Source: CAWEHU01 sp963808965
GTDB taxonomy: Bacteria > Pseudomonadota > Alphaproteobacteria > Acetobacterales > Acetobacteraceae
Assembly: GCA_963808965.1 (NCBI GenBank)
Contig: CAWEHU010000017.1
Coordinates: forward strand, 62,001 to 126,000
Direction: 5' to 3'
Length of the DNA: 64,000 nucleotides
How positions within the stretch are numbered: position 1 is the stretch's first letter; each line of letters opens with the position of its first letter. Of this stretch, positions 18,232 to 26,804 are shown in pieces. The position numbers were made by a program, and so were the translations under genes. The notes below the pieces were generated by a model. It saw only the letters and a program-made list of their open reading frames with translations. It did no database searches and was not told the DNA's origin.

Positions 18232-20323
18232 ATGACGTTCGAGGCCCGAGAGACCCGCAGCTCCGCTTGTCCGCACGACTGTCCTTCCACCTGTGCCTTG
18301 GAAGTCGAGGTGTTGGACGGGAGGCGCATCGGCGCGGTGCGCGGGGCGGAGGCGAACAGCTACACCCGAGGCGTCGTCTGCGCCAAGGTCGCCCGCTACG
18401 CCGAGCGCATCCACCACCCGGAGCGCCTCACAACCCCGCTGCTGCGTACCGGCCCGAAGGGCTCCGGTCAGTTTCGGCCGATAGGCTGGGAGGAGGCGCT
18501 GGACCGGGTCGCGGAAGCGTTCATCGCGACCGCCCACAAGCACGGTGCCGAGGCGGTCTGGCCCTATTACTACGCGGGCACGATGGGCCTTGTGCAGCGC
18601 GACGGGATCAATCGCCTGCGCCACGTCATGCGCTATGCCCGGCAGAAGAAAACGATCTGCACGGCGACCTGCGAGGCCGGCTGGATCGCCGGCGTCGGGC
18701 GATTCACCGGTCCCGACCCGCGCGAAATGGCGAAATCCGACCTGATCGTCGTCTGGGGCGGCAATCCCGTCGGGACCCAGGTGAACGCGATGGTACACAT
18801 CACCCGCGCTCGCAAGGAGCGTGGGGCGAAGCTCGTCGTGGTCGATCCGTACCGGACCGGCACGGCGCAGGCGGCCGACCTCCATCTCGCGCCTCGCCCG
18901 GGCACGGACGGCGCGCTGGCCTGCGCCGTCATGCATATCGCGTTTCGGGACGGATATGCCGACCGCGCCTACATGGCGCAATACGCCGACTGCCCCGACG
19001 CGCTGGAGACGCATCTGCGATCGCGCGGACCGGAATGGGCCAGCAGGATTACCGGGCTTTCGGTGGAGGCGATCGAGGGATTCGCCAAGCTCTACTGCGC
19101 CACGGAGCGCAGCTATATCCGCATGGGATACGGGTTTTCCCGCTCCCGCAACGGCGCGGCGAGTCTGTTCGCGGTGAGCTGCCTGCCGACGGTCACGGGC
19201 GCCTGGCGCCATGAAGGCGGCGGGGCGTTCTGGAGCAACCGCGACATCTATCGCTGGGACAAGACGCTGATCGAGGGGCTCGATGCCCGCGATCTCTCGG
19301 TTCGTGAGCTGGATATGAGCCGGATCGCGAGCGTGCTGACCGGGGATCGCGAAGCGCTTGGTGGCGGACCGCCGGTCAACGCCATGCTGATCCAGAACAC
19401 AGAATCCCGCCGTGGTCGCACCGGACAGCAACCGCGTGCGTCGGGGCTTTCTCCGCGACGATCTTTTTGTCTGCGTACACGAGCAGTTCATGACCGAGAC
19501 GGCGCTGCTCGCCGACATCGTGCTGCCGGCGACGATGTTCATGGAGCACGACGACATCTATCAGGCCGGCGGACACGGCCACATCCAGATCGGCCCCAAG
19601 CTCATCGACCCGCCGGGCGCGTGCCGCTCCAACCACGAGGTTCTCCAGGGTCTCGCGTCACGGCTTCACGCCAAGCATCCCGGTTTCGAGATGACCGCGA
19701 TGGAGATGATCGATGCGTTGCTCGTCTCCTCGGGCTGGCCGAATGCGGCGACCGTGCTGCAACGACGCTGGATCGACGCGCAGCCTTCGTTCGAGGAAAG
19801 TCACTTCCTGCGCGGGTTCGGTCATCCCGACCGGCAATTCCACTTCGCCCCGGATTGGAGCCGGGTCGGCGCGGACCATGCGCGCATGCCGAAGCTGCCC
19901 GACCATTTCGCCGTGATCGACGAAGCCACCGCCGATCGCCCGTTCCGACTGGTCGCGGCGCCCGCGCGGCAGTTTCTCAATACCACCTTCACCGAGACGC
20001 CCAGCTCCCGTGCGCGCGAGGTTCGGCCAACCGCGCTCGTCCATCCCGAGGACGCTGCGCGGCTTGGCGTTACCAACGGCGGCGAGGTTCGGCTTGGCAA
20101 TGCGCGCGGCGAGGTGGTCCTGCATGCTCGCATTGCCGATGGAATGCAGCCGGGCGTGATCGTGGTCGAGAGCATCTGGCCGAATCGCGATTTCGCGCAT
20201 GGCATCGGCATCAATGCGCTGACAAGCGACGATCCGGCGCCGCCGATGGGCGGTGCGGTCTTCCACGACACCGCGGTTTGGATGCGCGCCGAGGCCGCGG
20301 AGATGCCACTCGCGGCTGATTAG
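18232..20323 (+). CDS. Molybdopterin-dependent oxidoreductase with N-terminal 4Fe-4S site (one frameshift)
   Basis: A ~697-residue bis-MGD enzyme. The cluster motif C13-P-H-D-C17-P-S-T-C21 ... C50-A-K lies at the N-terminus. W-P-Y-Y-Y-A-G-T-M-G, V-W-G-G-N-P-V-G-T-Q and the C-terminal cofactor domain (F-R-L-V-A-A-P-A-R, H-P-E-D-A-A-R-L-G, V-E-S-I-W-P-N) are present. An extra base near 19400 breaks the reading between N-A-M-L-I-Q-N-T and N-P-A-V-V-A-P-D-S-N. No signal peptide, so cytoplasmic. No dedicated electron-transfer or membrane subunit is encoded beside it; the physiological substrate cannot be assigned. Family: orphan anaerobic-dehydrogenase type proteins of the DMSO reductase superfamily. 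Start ATG 18232 has GAAGGAC upstream. Confidence 0.88.
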
Positions 20324-20409
20324 ATCCGCGGCGCGACTTCGTAGCGTTTTCACAACCGGTTCCGGACCGAGCTCGGCATTGCCGCGCAGCGGACGTGGAA
20401 GGAAATCCG

Positions 20410-20732
20410 ATGTTGCTCGACCACCGCACCTACACGGTACACCCTGGCACCCTGACGAAGTACTCAAATTGTACGAAGAGCATGGGATGGCGGCACAGAA
20501 GCGCCATCTCGGCGAGCCGTTCGCTTATCTCATCACCGAAACCGGGGAGCTCAACACCTTCGTCCACATCTGGGCTTACGAGAACGCGGGCGACAGGGAA
20601 AAACGGCGCGCGGCGATGCAGGCAGACCCGGAGTGGCAGGCCTATCTACAGAAAAGCGCTGAAGCCGGGTACCTAATCGGGCAGGAGAACAAGCTCATGA
20701 CGCCGGCCTCGTTCGCGCCGATCAAGCGTTGA
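20410..20732 (+). CDS. NIPSNAP family protein (one frameshift)
   Basis: A ~107-residue ferredoxin-like-fold protein. It begins M-L-L-D-H-R-T-Y-T-V-H-P-G-T-L, then after a shift near 20465 continues K-L-Y-E-E-H-G-M-A-A-Q-K-R-H-L-G-E, W-A-Y-E-N-A-G-D-R-E-K-R-R and M-Q-A-D-P-E-W-Q-A-Y. The R-T-Y-T-V start and the D-R-E-x-R-R / W-x-x-Y pattern define NIPSNAP. Family members are small dimeric proteins of uncertain function, often near oxidoreductases. It follows the molybdopterin enzyme by about 87 bases and precedes another dimeric alpha/beta-barrel protein. Confidence 0.82.
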
Positions 20733-20796
20733 GACTGCCCTTTCCAGTCGCCCGGCGGACCTGCCAAGCTCGGCGTCTCATGCGGAGGCCTCGACC

Positions 20797-21162
20797 ATGT
20801 TCATCGCCATGAATCGCTTCAAGGTAACGCCCGGTGCGGAAGCAGCATTCGAGAAGGTTTGGACCAGCCGGGACACCTACCTCGAAGAGGTGCCGGGCTT
20901 CATGGAGTTCCACCTCCTGCGCGGCCCGGAGCGGGACGATCACGTGCTCTACACCTCGCATTCCATCTGGCGGAGCCGTGAGGCGTTCGAGGATTGGACC
21001 CGCTCGGAGGCGTTCCGGCGCGCGCATCGCGATGCCGGACAGAACAAGCCCCTTTATCTCGGTCATCCCGAGTTCGAGGGGTTCGAGGTGATCCAGACCG
21101 TGCGCGGTCGCGTCAGCGCGCCGGGGCGTACTTCTGGTACAGCTCCTGCCCCAAGGTCTTGA
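20797..21162 (+). CDS. Antibiotic biosynthesis monooxygenase (ABM/HmoA-like) domain protein
   Basis: A 121-residue protein with the ABM dimeric barrel pattern: M-F-I-A-M-N-R-F-K-V at the N-terminus, F-E-K-V-W, P-G-F-M-E-F-H-L-L-R-G, W-R-S-R-E-A-F-E-D-W and F-R-R-A-H-R. The N-R-F start and the A-H-R histidine recall heme-degrading HmoA/IsdG proteins, but heme binding is only an inference. The last ~25 residues after T-V-R-G-R are low-complexity and overlap, on the opposite strand, the 3' end of the beta-lactamase-fold gene by 50 bases, so the true stop may be affected by an indel. Confidence 0.8.
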   Translation: MFIAMNRFKVTPGAEAAFEKVWTSRDTYLEEVPGFMEFHLLRGPERDDHVLYTSHSIWRSREAFEDWTRSEAFRRAHRDAGQNKPLYLGHPEFEGFEVIQTVRGRVSAPGRTSGTAPAPRS

Positions 21163-22323
21163 GCGCGTTATCGGCGTTCGGGCCGCCCACGTTGGTCATC
21201 AGCACCAGCGCGAAATCGATTTTCGGCTGGACCAGGATCACGGCGAAGTTGAGCGTGTTCGAGCCTCCGTGGACCAGGAAAGGCTCGGGCGAATAGGGCA
21301 GGGTCGCGGTGCCCCAGCCCAGCCCGTAACCGCCTACCGAGGGCGTCCCCGGCGGCGCATCCGGTTTCGGCGGCATCTCGATGACCTTGGTGTGCAGCTT
21401 GCGCATCGTCTCCGGCTGGATGAGCGCCGGTCCGCGCCGGCCCTCGGCCGCGTTCCAGCCGGCCCAGCGAGCAAAATCCAGTACCGAGAGATGCACGTCG
21501 CCGGCCGGGCCGATGATCGCAGGAACATCGCCGTTCGGTCCGGCCAGCATGGGCTTCAAAGTGCCATCCGGCTGCATCGCATGTCCAAGCGGCGCATCCA
21601 CCCGACCGAACTCGACTGGGGGCCGAAGCCGGCCGATTTAAGTCCAAGCGGGTCGAATACCCGCTCCGCTACGAGTTCTTCCCAGGTCTCCCCGCCCGCG
21701 CGTTCGATCATCGCACCAGCAAAGGTGTAGCCCAGGTTGGAGTACGCGAACCGCTCGCCCGGCTTCGACTCTAGGGGCTGCGCGCTCCATTGTGTCAGCA
21801 GCCAGTAACGCAGTTCGTCGAGATTGCGGTCTTCCTGCGCGAAGGACTGCACGATCAGCTTCCTGATCGCATCATTGTCGCTCGGAATGCCGCTCGTGTG
21901 CGACAGGAGTTGCTCGAGCGTGACCTCGCGCAGCCCCGTATCCATGGTCGGGCGCAACTCGGGAAACACCTCGCCGACCGTGCTGTCCCAGCGCAGCTTG
22001 CCCTCTTCGACCAGCATCGCCGCGAGCAGCGCCGTCATGGCCTTGGCGTCCGATCCGATATGGAAGCGGTCGCTCAAGGTGACTGGCGTGTCGGTCCCGG
22101 CCCGCCGCGTTCCCACCGCACCGGAGGCGACGATCTCGCCCTTCGCGACTACGGCGGCGGCGAGCGCGGGCAGCCCGTAGCGCGTCAGGTAGTCTTGCAA
22201 GATTGCGTCGAGCGAGGTGTCGCGCTCGCCGGCTCCGTCCGCCGCCTCACTTCGCTGGGGACGCAGCGACGCGGCGAAGACCGTGAAGAATGTCGCTGCC
22301 GTCATGAGCTGCCTGCGGTCCAT
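21113..22323 (-). CDS. Exported serine hydrolase of the class C beta-lactamase fold (one frameshift)
   Basis: A ~403-residue protein with a signal peptide of about 27 residues (ends S-E-A-A). Catalytic motifs are S91-D-A-K94 in H-I-G-S-D-A-K, Y194-S-N196 in F-A-Y-S-N-L-G-Y, and V-H-G-G-S-N near the C-terminus standing in for K-T-G. The reading frame shifts near 21610, between G-F-G-P-Q and the following H-A-M-Q-P-D-G segment. Family members include esterases, D-aminopeptidases and penicillin-binding-like enzymes; a true beta-lactamase role is not implied. Start ATG 22323 has GGGAGGAC upstream. Divergent from the FAD-linked oxidase. Confidence 0.87.
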
Positions 22324-22456
22324 TGAACGTCCTCCCGTCGTTTCGTTCCGGTAGCATGGAACCCGGTGCGGGCGCATCTCCGCTACGCGGAGCCGGAGCG
22401 TTGACCTGACCGCGCGGGCGCTGTCTGCTTCGAGCGAGCGGGAGGAACAGCACACC

Positions 22457-24049
22457 ATGCCGCAAGCCAGGCTCAAGCATTTCGGCTGGGGTCGCGAAGG
22501 CGAGGGGATGACGCAGGACGAGGAGGCGTTCGCCCTCAAGGTCTATCGCGAGCAATTCGGCGTGAGTGAATTCGAGACCCTTCCCGTGCCTCCACTCGAT
22601 CAGCTCCGGTTGCGTGCGCCACGTTTGTCGCCGCCCAGCGCCATCTCCGCCTTTTGCTCTGCCGAGCATTATGACCGCGCAGCACACAGTTTCGGCAAAT
22701 CCTACCCCGATACCGTTCGCGGGATGCTGAACGACTACAGCACCGCTCCGGACGTGGTCGCCTATCCGCGCACCGAACAGGAGATCGCGGACGTGATGGA
22801 CTGGGCGGGCGGCGCGCGGGCGGCGCTGATCCCGTTCGGCGGCGGCAGCTCGGTCGTCGGCGGCGTCACCGCCGACCAGGCGCGGCATCGGCCCGCCGTG
22901 TCGCTCGACCTCCGCGCGATGGACAAGGTGCTCGAATTCGATCGACGCCTCCCGCGCCGCTCGCATCCAAGGCGGCGTGTTGGGACCGGCGCTGGAATCG
23001 CAGCTCAAGCCACACGGCGTCACGCTGCGGCATTATCCGCAAAGCTTCGGTACTCGACGCTCGGCGGCTGGATCGCGACGCGCTCGGGGGGCCACTTCGC
23101 AACCCTCTACACGCATATCGACGATCTCGTCGAAAGCCTGCGTGTCGTCACGCCCGCCGGAACGCTGGAAACACGCCGCTTGCCCGGATCCGGGGCGGGG
23201 CCGAGCCCGGATCGGCTGTTCATCGGCTCCGAAGGCATTTTGGGCGTGATCGCCGAGGCCTGGATGCGAGTCCAGGAGAGGCCGCGTTTCCGTGCGGGCG
23301 GCGCGGTGCGGTTCGCGGATCTCCACGCTGCCGCACGGGCCGTGCGCGCGATCGGCCAAGCCGGGCTGTATCCGTCCAACTGCCGCATCCTCGACCCGCA
23401 GGAGGCATACAATACGGGTGCCGGTGACGGCACGGCCGCGGTCATGGTGCTTGCCTTCGAATCGGCGGATCATCCGCTCGATGCCTGGATGGCTCGGGCG
23501 CTGGAATGCTGCCGCGATCACGGCGGCACAGCCGAGGGCACGGCAAGCGCGGACGCGCACCGGCAGGGCGCCGCAGGGCTCTGGCGCAACGCGTTCATCC
23601 GGATGCCGTATGCGCGCGAGCGCATGGTGCCCCGGGCGATCATTACCGACACGTTCGAGACCGCGATCACCTGGGATCGCTTCGAGGTGTTTCACGCGAC
23701 CGTCAAGCGGGCGACCGAGGACGCCATTCGCGTCGCAACGGGCCGCCCAGGCCAGGTGACGTGCCGCTTCACCCACGTTTACCCGGACGGCCCCGCGCCC
23801 TATTTCACCTTTCACGCGCTCGGCCGGCACGGCGCACTGCTCGAGCAGTGGGAAGCGATCAAGAGCGCGGCGAGCGATGCCCTGATCGAAGCCGGCGGTA
23901 CGATCACGCACCACCATGCCGTCGGCCGCGATCACCGGCCCTGGTACGACCGCCAGCGGCCCAAGCTATTCGCGGCCGCACTCCGCGCATCGAAGCGCGT
24001 TCTTGACCCCGAAGGCGTGATGAATCCGGGTGTGCTGGTCGATCCTTGA
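22457..24049 (+). CDS. FAD-binding oxidase, alkyl-dihydroxyacetonephosphate synthase-like (two compensating indels)
   Basis: A 530-residue PCMH-type flavoprotein. The FAD-binding region shows V-A-Y-P-R-T-E-Q-E-I, P-F-G-G-G-S-S-V-V-G-G-V, L-R-A-M-D-K-V and S-T-L-G-G-W-I-A-T-R-S-G-G. Later come L-F-I-G-S-E-G-I-L-G-V-I, H-H-H-A-V-G-R-D-H and D-P-E-G-V-M-N-P-G. The order and the closing motifs fit AGPS-like enzymes and glycolate/lactate oxidases of the FAD_binding_4 plus FAD-oxidase_C type. Between about 22946 and 23046 the open frame reads nonsense; the +1 frame there gives G-V-L-G-P-A-L-E-S-Q-L-K-P-H-G, the expected sequence, so two opposite indels flank it. Ether-lipid synthesis versus other 2-hydroxyacid oxidation cannot be decided. 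Confidence 0.85.
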   Translation: MPQARLKHFGWGREGEGMTQDEEAFALKVYREQFGVSEFETLPVPPLDQLRLRAPRLSPPSAISAFCSAEHYDRAAHSFGKSYPDTVRGMLNDYSTAPDVVAYPRTEQEIADVMDWAGGARAALIPFGGGSSVVGGVTADQARHRPAVSLDLRAMDKVLEFDRRLPRRSHPRRRVGTGAGIAAQATRRHAAALSAKLRYSTLGGWIATRSGGHFATLYTHIDDLVESLRVVTPAGTLETRRLPGSGAGPSPDRLFIGSEGILGVIAEAWMRVQERPRFRAGGAVRFADLHAAARAVRAIGQAGLYPSNCRILDPQEAYNTGAGDGTAAVMVLAFESADHPLDAWMARALECCRDHGGTAEGTASADAHRQGAAGLWRNAFIRMPYARERMVPRAIITDTFETAITWDRFEVFHATVKRATEDAIRVATGRPGQVTCRFTHVYPDGPAPYFTFHALGRHGALLEQWEAIKSAASDALIEAGGTITHHHAVGRDHRPWYDRQRPKLFAAALRASKRVLDPEGVMNPGVLVDP

Positions 24050-24166
24050 GCGCCTGAAGGGAGACCTCCGCCCCAAAGTTGCCCGCTTAACGTCCTATTC
24101 AACTCGTTTGTGTTTGGATGCGTAGCGGATCATTGTAGGTGCGCGCATTCTCCTCCAGGAGCAGCG

Positions 24167-24997
24167 ATGCTGATTTGTCAGCTCACCGATTTGCACATGC
24201 GGCCCGAAGGACTCCCGGCCTATCGGGTCGTCGAGACGAACATGCTGACGGAGCGGGCTTTCCGGGCGGTCGCTGCGCTCGACCCACGGCCGGACGCGGT
24301 CGTCATCACGGGCGACCTCACGGATTGCGGCCTGGCGAGCGAGTACACGCTGTTCTTGCAGTTGCTCCGGCGGCACCTTGCGATCCCGGTCTTCGTCATT
24401 CCGGGCAATCATGATCGGCGCGGCGCCTTGCGGGAGGTCCTCGCGGCCCTGCCGGGGGTCACGAGCGATCCCGAGTTCGTCCAATATGCGGTGGACGACT
24501 ATCCGGTCCGGCTGGTGATGCTGGACACGCTGGTGCCCGGCGCTCCCCATGGTGAACTCTGTGCGAGCCGCCTCGCGTTTCTGGAGCGGACACTGGAGCA
24601 GCAACCGGAAAAGCCGACCATCATAGCCATGCACCACCCGCCGTTCACTTGCGGGATCGAGCACATGGACCGGATCAATCTTCGTAATGCCGCGGATTTC
24701 GCGGCCGTGATCGCCGTGCACGCTCAGGTCGAGCGGATCATCTGCGGCCATCACCATCGGCCCGTGATAGCTCGGGTGGCCGGCGCGATCGCCTCCATCG
24801 GGCCGTCCGTCGCGCATCAGGTGGAGCTGGAACTGCGCCCCCAAGCCGAGGGGGCCTTCGTCATGGAGCCTCCCGCCTTCCAGCTCCACCGCTGGACCCC
24901 GGCCACCGGCCTCGTCTCCCACATGGCCTATGTCGACGACTATCCAGGGCCCTTTCCGTTCCGCAACTCCGGTTTCGCGGGCTCTTGCTCCGAGTAG
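24167..24997 (+). CDS. Metallophosphodiesterase, CpdA/GpdQ-like
   Basis: A 276-residue calcineurin-type phosphoesterase. All metal ligands are visible: D8-L-H10, G-D50-L-T-D, G-N81-H82-D, M-H156-H-P-P and G-H195-H-H197. This class III cyclic nucleotide phosphodiesterase group hydrolyses cAMP (CpdA) or glycerophosphodiesters (GpdQ); which applies is not readable from sequence. Start ATG 24167 follows CCAGGAG. It is cytoplasmic (no signal). A class III adenylate cyclase lies 19 kb away in the same window, a loose but notable match of cAMP maker and possible breaker. Confidence 0.9.
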   Translation: MLICQLTDLHMRPEGLPAYRVVETNMLTERAFRAVAALDPRPDAVVITGDLTDCGLASEYTLFLQLLRRHLAIPVFVIPGNHDRRGALREVLAALPGVTSDPEFVQYAVDDYPVRLVMLDTLVPGAPHGELCASRLAFLERTLEQQPEKPTIIAMHHPPFTCGIEHMDRINLRNAADFAAVIAVHAQVERIICGHHHRPVIARVAGAIASIGPSVAHQVELELRPQAEGAFVMEPPAFQLHRWTPATGLVSHMAYVDDYPGPFPFRNSGFAGSCSE

Positions 24998-25048
24998 AAC
25001 TCGCAGCGCATCTCGTGCATTACGGGCCGCTGAACGCAGGGAAGGGTC

Positions 25049-25402
25049 ATGGCCGATATCGAGCAGCGCATCCGCGAGCGAGCGTACCGCATTTGGGAAG
25101 AAGAGGGCCGTCCGCAGGGGCGGGAGCTGGAGCATTGGGAGCAAGCCCGTTTCTTGGTCGGGCTCGAAGACAATGCCGAGGCGGGCAAGTTGCCCAACCC
25201 GGTCGTGACGGACCGGGAGAAGGGCAGAACCACGCCCTCGCCACCGGAACCTATCGAGCCGATCGAGGCGCTCGAGAATCAGGGCGAGTTTCCGGACCGC
25301 TTCGCCGATCAGGGCGAGAAGTCGGCCGGACCCATGCGCCGGCGTCGCAAGCCGGCTACCGCCGAAGGCTCGGAGGAGGCGCGTTCGTCACCGTCCAAAT
25401 AG
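25049..25402 (+). CDS. DUF2934 domain protein
   Basis: A 117-residue hydrophilic protein. The N-terminal R-I-R-E-R-A-Y-R-I-W-E-E-E-G-R-P and H-W-E-Q-A are the DUF2934 signature, a short helical motif widespread in alphaproteobacteria and often found in stress-related loci. The rest is Pro/Glu-rich and likely disordered. Start ATG 25049 with GGGAAGGG upstream. Converges with the proline-rich lipoprotein gene. Function unknown. Confidence 0.85.
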   Translation: MADIEQRIRERAYRIWEEEGRPQGRELEHWEQARFLVGLEDNAEAGKLPNPVVTDREKGRTTPSPPEPIEPIEALENQGEFPDRFADQGEKSAGPMRRRRKPATAEGSEEARSSPSK

Positions 25403-25416
25403 GGCGGCCGCTCGCT

Positions 25417-25776
25417 TCATTTCGGCACTACCTGTGGGTTTCCCCCTGGAGTTCCGGGAGGTGGAATGACCGGCATCGGGTAGGCTTTCGGGTTCGGCGG
25501 AGGTTTCGTCATTTCCGAGTCCGTCGATGTAGGCGGATGAATGACGCTGGGTTGCTGCCCTGGTATCGCGCCCGCCGGCGGTAGACTGCCACCTCCGGGT
25601 GGGGTCGCCGGCGCGGTGCTTCCAGGCGGCAACTTGGGAAGCCCAGTGTCCTGCGCCTGGGCAGCTTCCAGACCCGCGCAGGCGGCGAGGCCAAGTGCGA
25701 GCAGGACCCAGGGCAGCCACGGGCCGGGATCTCTTCGCCTGCGACGCGCGATGACCCGGACACGTTCTCGAGACAT
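25417..25776 (-). CDS. Proline-rich putative lipoprotein, third gene of the egt operon
   Basis: A 119-residue protein. Five consecutive arginines (R-R-R-R-R) precede a hydrophobic stretch ending L-G-L-A-A-C-A-G, a good lipobox with the cysteine at about residue 33; cleavage after A-Q-A is an alternative. The mature part is Pro/Gly-rich (S-L-P-P-A-G, P-P-G-T-P-G-G-N-P) with no known domain. The ATG at 25776 is one base beyond the egtD stop codon (GAATGAAATG), with CGGAG inside the end of egtD as ribosome site, so it is almost surely co-translated with egtD. I do not recognise a family. Homologs, if any, would show whether the link to ergothioneine synthesis is conserved. Confidence 0.7.
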   Translation of the reverse strand: MSRERVRVIARRRRRDPGPWLPWVLLALGLAACAGLEAAQAQDTGLPKLPPGSTAPATPPGGGSLPPAGAIPGQQPSVIHPPTSTDSEMTKPPPNPKAYPMPVIPPPGTPGGNPQVVPK

Positions 25777-25777
25777 T

Positions 25778-26758
25778 TCATTCTCCGGCGGAGAGCAAAT
25801 GCACCGAGAACAAAGCGTCCGGATCCGTCCACAGTTGCACACTGGCCCAGCCTGCCTCGCTCGACAGGGAGCGAAAAGCGTCCACGGAGTGCTTGTAGCT
25901 GTTCTCGGTGTGAATGCTTTCACCGGCGGCGAAGTGAATGGAGCGGCCCGCGACGTGAACGGTTTGGGCGCGCCGGCTGACCAAGTGCATCTCGATCCGG
26001 CTCTCAGCCGCGTTCCACAAGGCCAAATGGGCGAAGTTTTCCGGGTCGAAATCCGCCGCCGCCTCTCGATTGAGGCGCGCCAGCACGTTTCGATTGAACG
26101 CGGCCGTCACGCCCTCGCCGTCGTCATAGGCGGGGATCAGGATGGATAATTCCTTCGGCAGGTCGACCCCGACAAGGAGCAGCGATCCAGGGCCGAGCTC
26201 CGCGCGGGCTTGCCGCAGGAAAGCTTGCGCCGCGACCGGTTCGAGATTCCCGATCGTCGAGCCCGGAAAGAAGCCGAGACGCGCACCCTCCGCCAGACTC
26301 GGCGGCAATGCGAGCGGGGCCAGGAAATCGGCGGCAACGGGAACGATGCGCAGCCGCGGAAATCGCCGGCTCAGCCGCCGCGCCGCGGCCTGCATAGCCG
26401 CATCGGCCACGTCGATCGGGACATAGGCGGCGGGAGCGCGCAGCGCCGCAAGCAGGATGGCCGCCTTGGTCTCGCTTCCCGCACCGTATTCGACCACGGT
26501 TGCACCGGGCGGCACGTGGGCCGCGATCTCCGCGCTTCTCTCTCGCAGCAGTGCGAGTTCGGTACGGGTGACATCGTACTCGGGAAGCTCGGTGATGCTT
26601 GCGAAGAGCCGGCAGCCTTCGTCGTCGTAGAATAGCTTCGGCGGAAGGGTCTTTCTCTCCTTTGTCAGTCCCCGCAGCGCCTCCTCGGCCACCGGGTGCG
26701 CCAGACGCGCGGGTTGTTCCTCTGCATGGCGACGGAGCGCGGAACTGCCCTTGGGCAT
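25778..26758 (-). CDS. egtD: L-histidine N(alpha)-methyltransferase EgtD
   Basis: A 326-residue SAM-dependent methyltransferase of the DUF2260 type. P-P-K-L-F-Y-D-D-E-G-C-R-L-F, L-P-E-Y-D-V-T-R-T-E, the SAM loop V-E-Y-G-A-G-S-E-T-K-A, P-I-D-V, F-F-P-G-S-T-I-G-N and A-F-N-R-N-V-L-A-R-L-N-R-E are all classic EgtD sequences. It trimethylates histidine to hercynine, the first step of ergothioneine synthesis. Forty-six bases downstream of egtB, same strand; the lipoprotein gene follows immediately. Length matches the family (~320). Confidence 0.96.
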   Translation of the reverse strand: MPKGSSALRRHAEEQPARLAHPVAEEALRGLTKERKTLPPKLFYDDEGCRLFASITELPEYDVTRTELALLRERSAEIAAHVPPGATVVEYGAGSETKAAILLAALRAPAAYVPIDVADAAMQAAARRLSRRFPRLRIVPVAADFLAPLALPPSLAEGARLGFFPGSTIGNLEPVAAQAFLRQARAELGPGSLLLVGVDLPKELSILIPAYDDGEGVTAAFNRNVLARLNREAAADFDPENFAHLALWNAAESRIEMHLVSRRAQTVHVAGRSIHFAAGESIHTENSYKHSVDAFRSLSSEAGWASVQLWTDPDALFSVHLLSAGE

Positions 26759-26804
26759 CGGACTTCCTTCTTCGGCTTCGGTGAGAAGGCGGGGAGTCGG
26801 GTCC

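Noticed and set aside
22326..22349. A GGAAC-N16-GTT match to the EcfG promoter on the minus strand before the beta-lactamase-fold gene.
   Set aside because: The -10 element would sit three bases before the start codon and overlap the ribosome site, so transcription would start inside the gene. Likely one of the expected chance matches.
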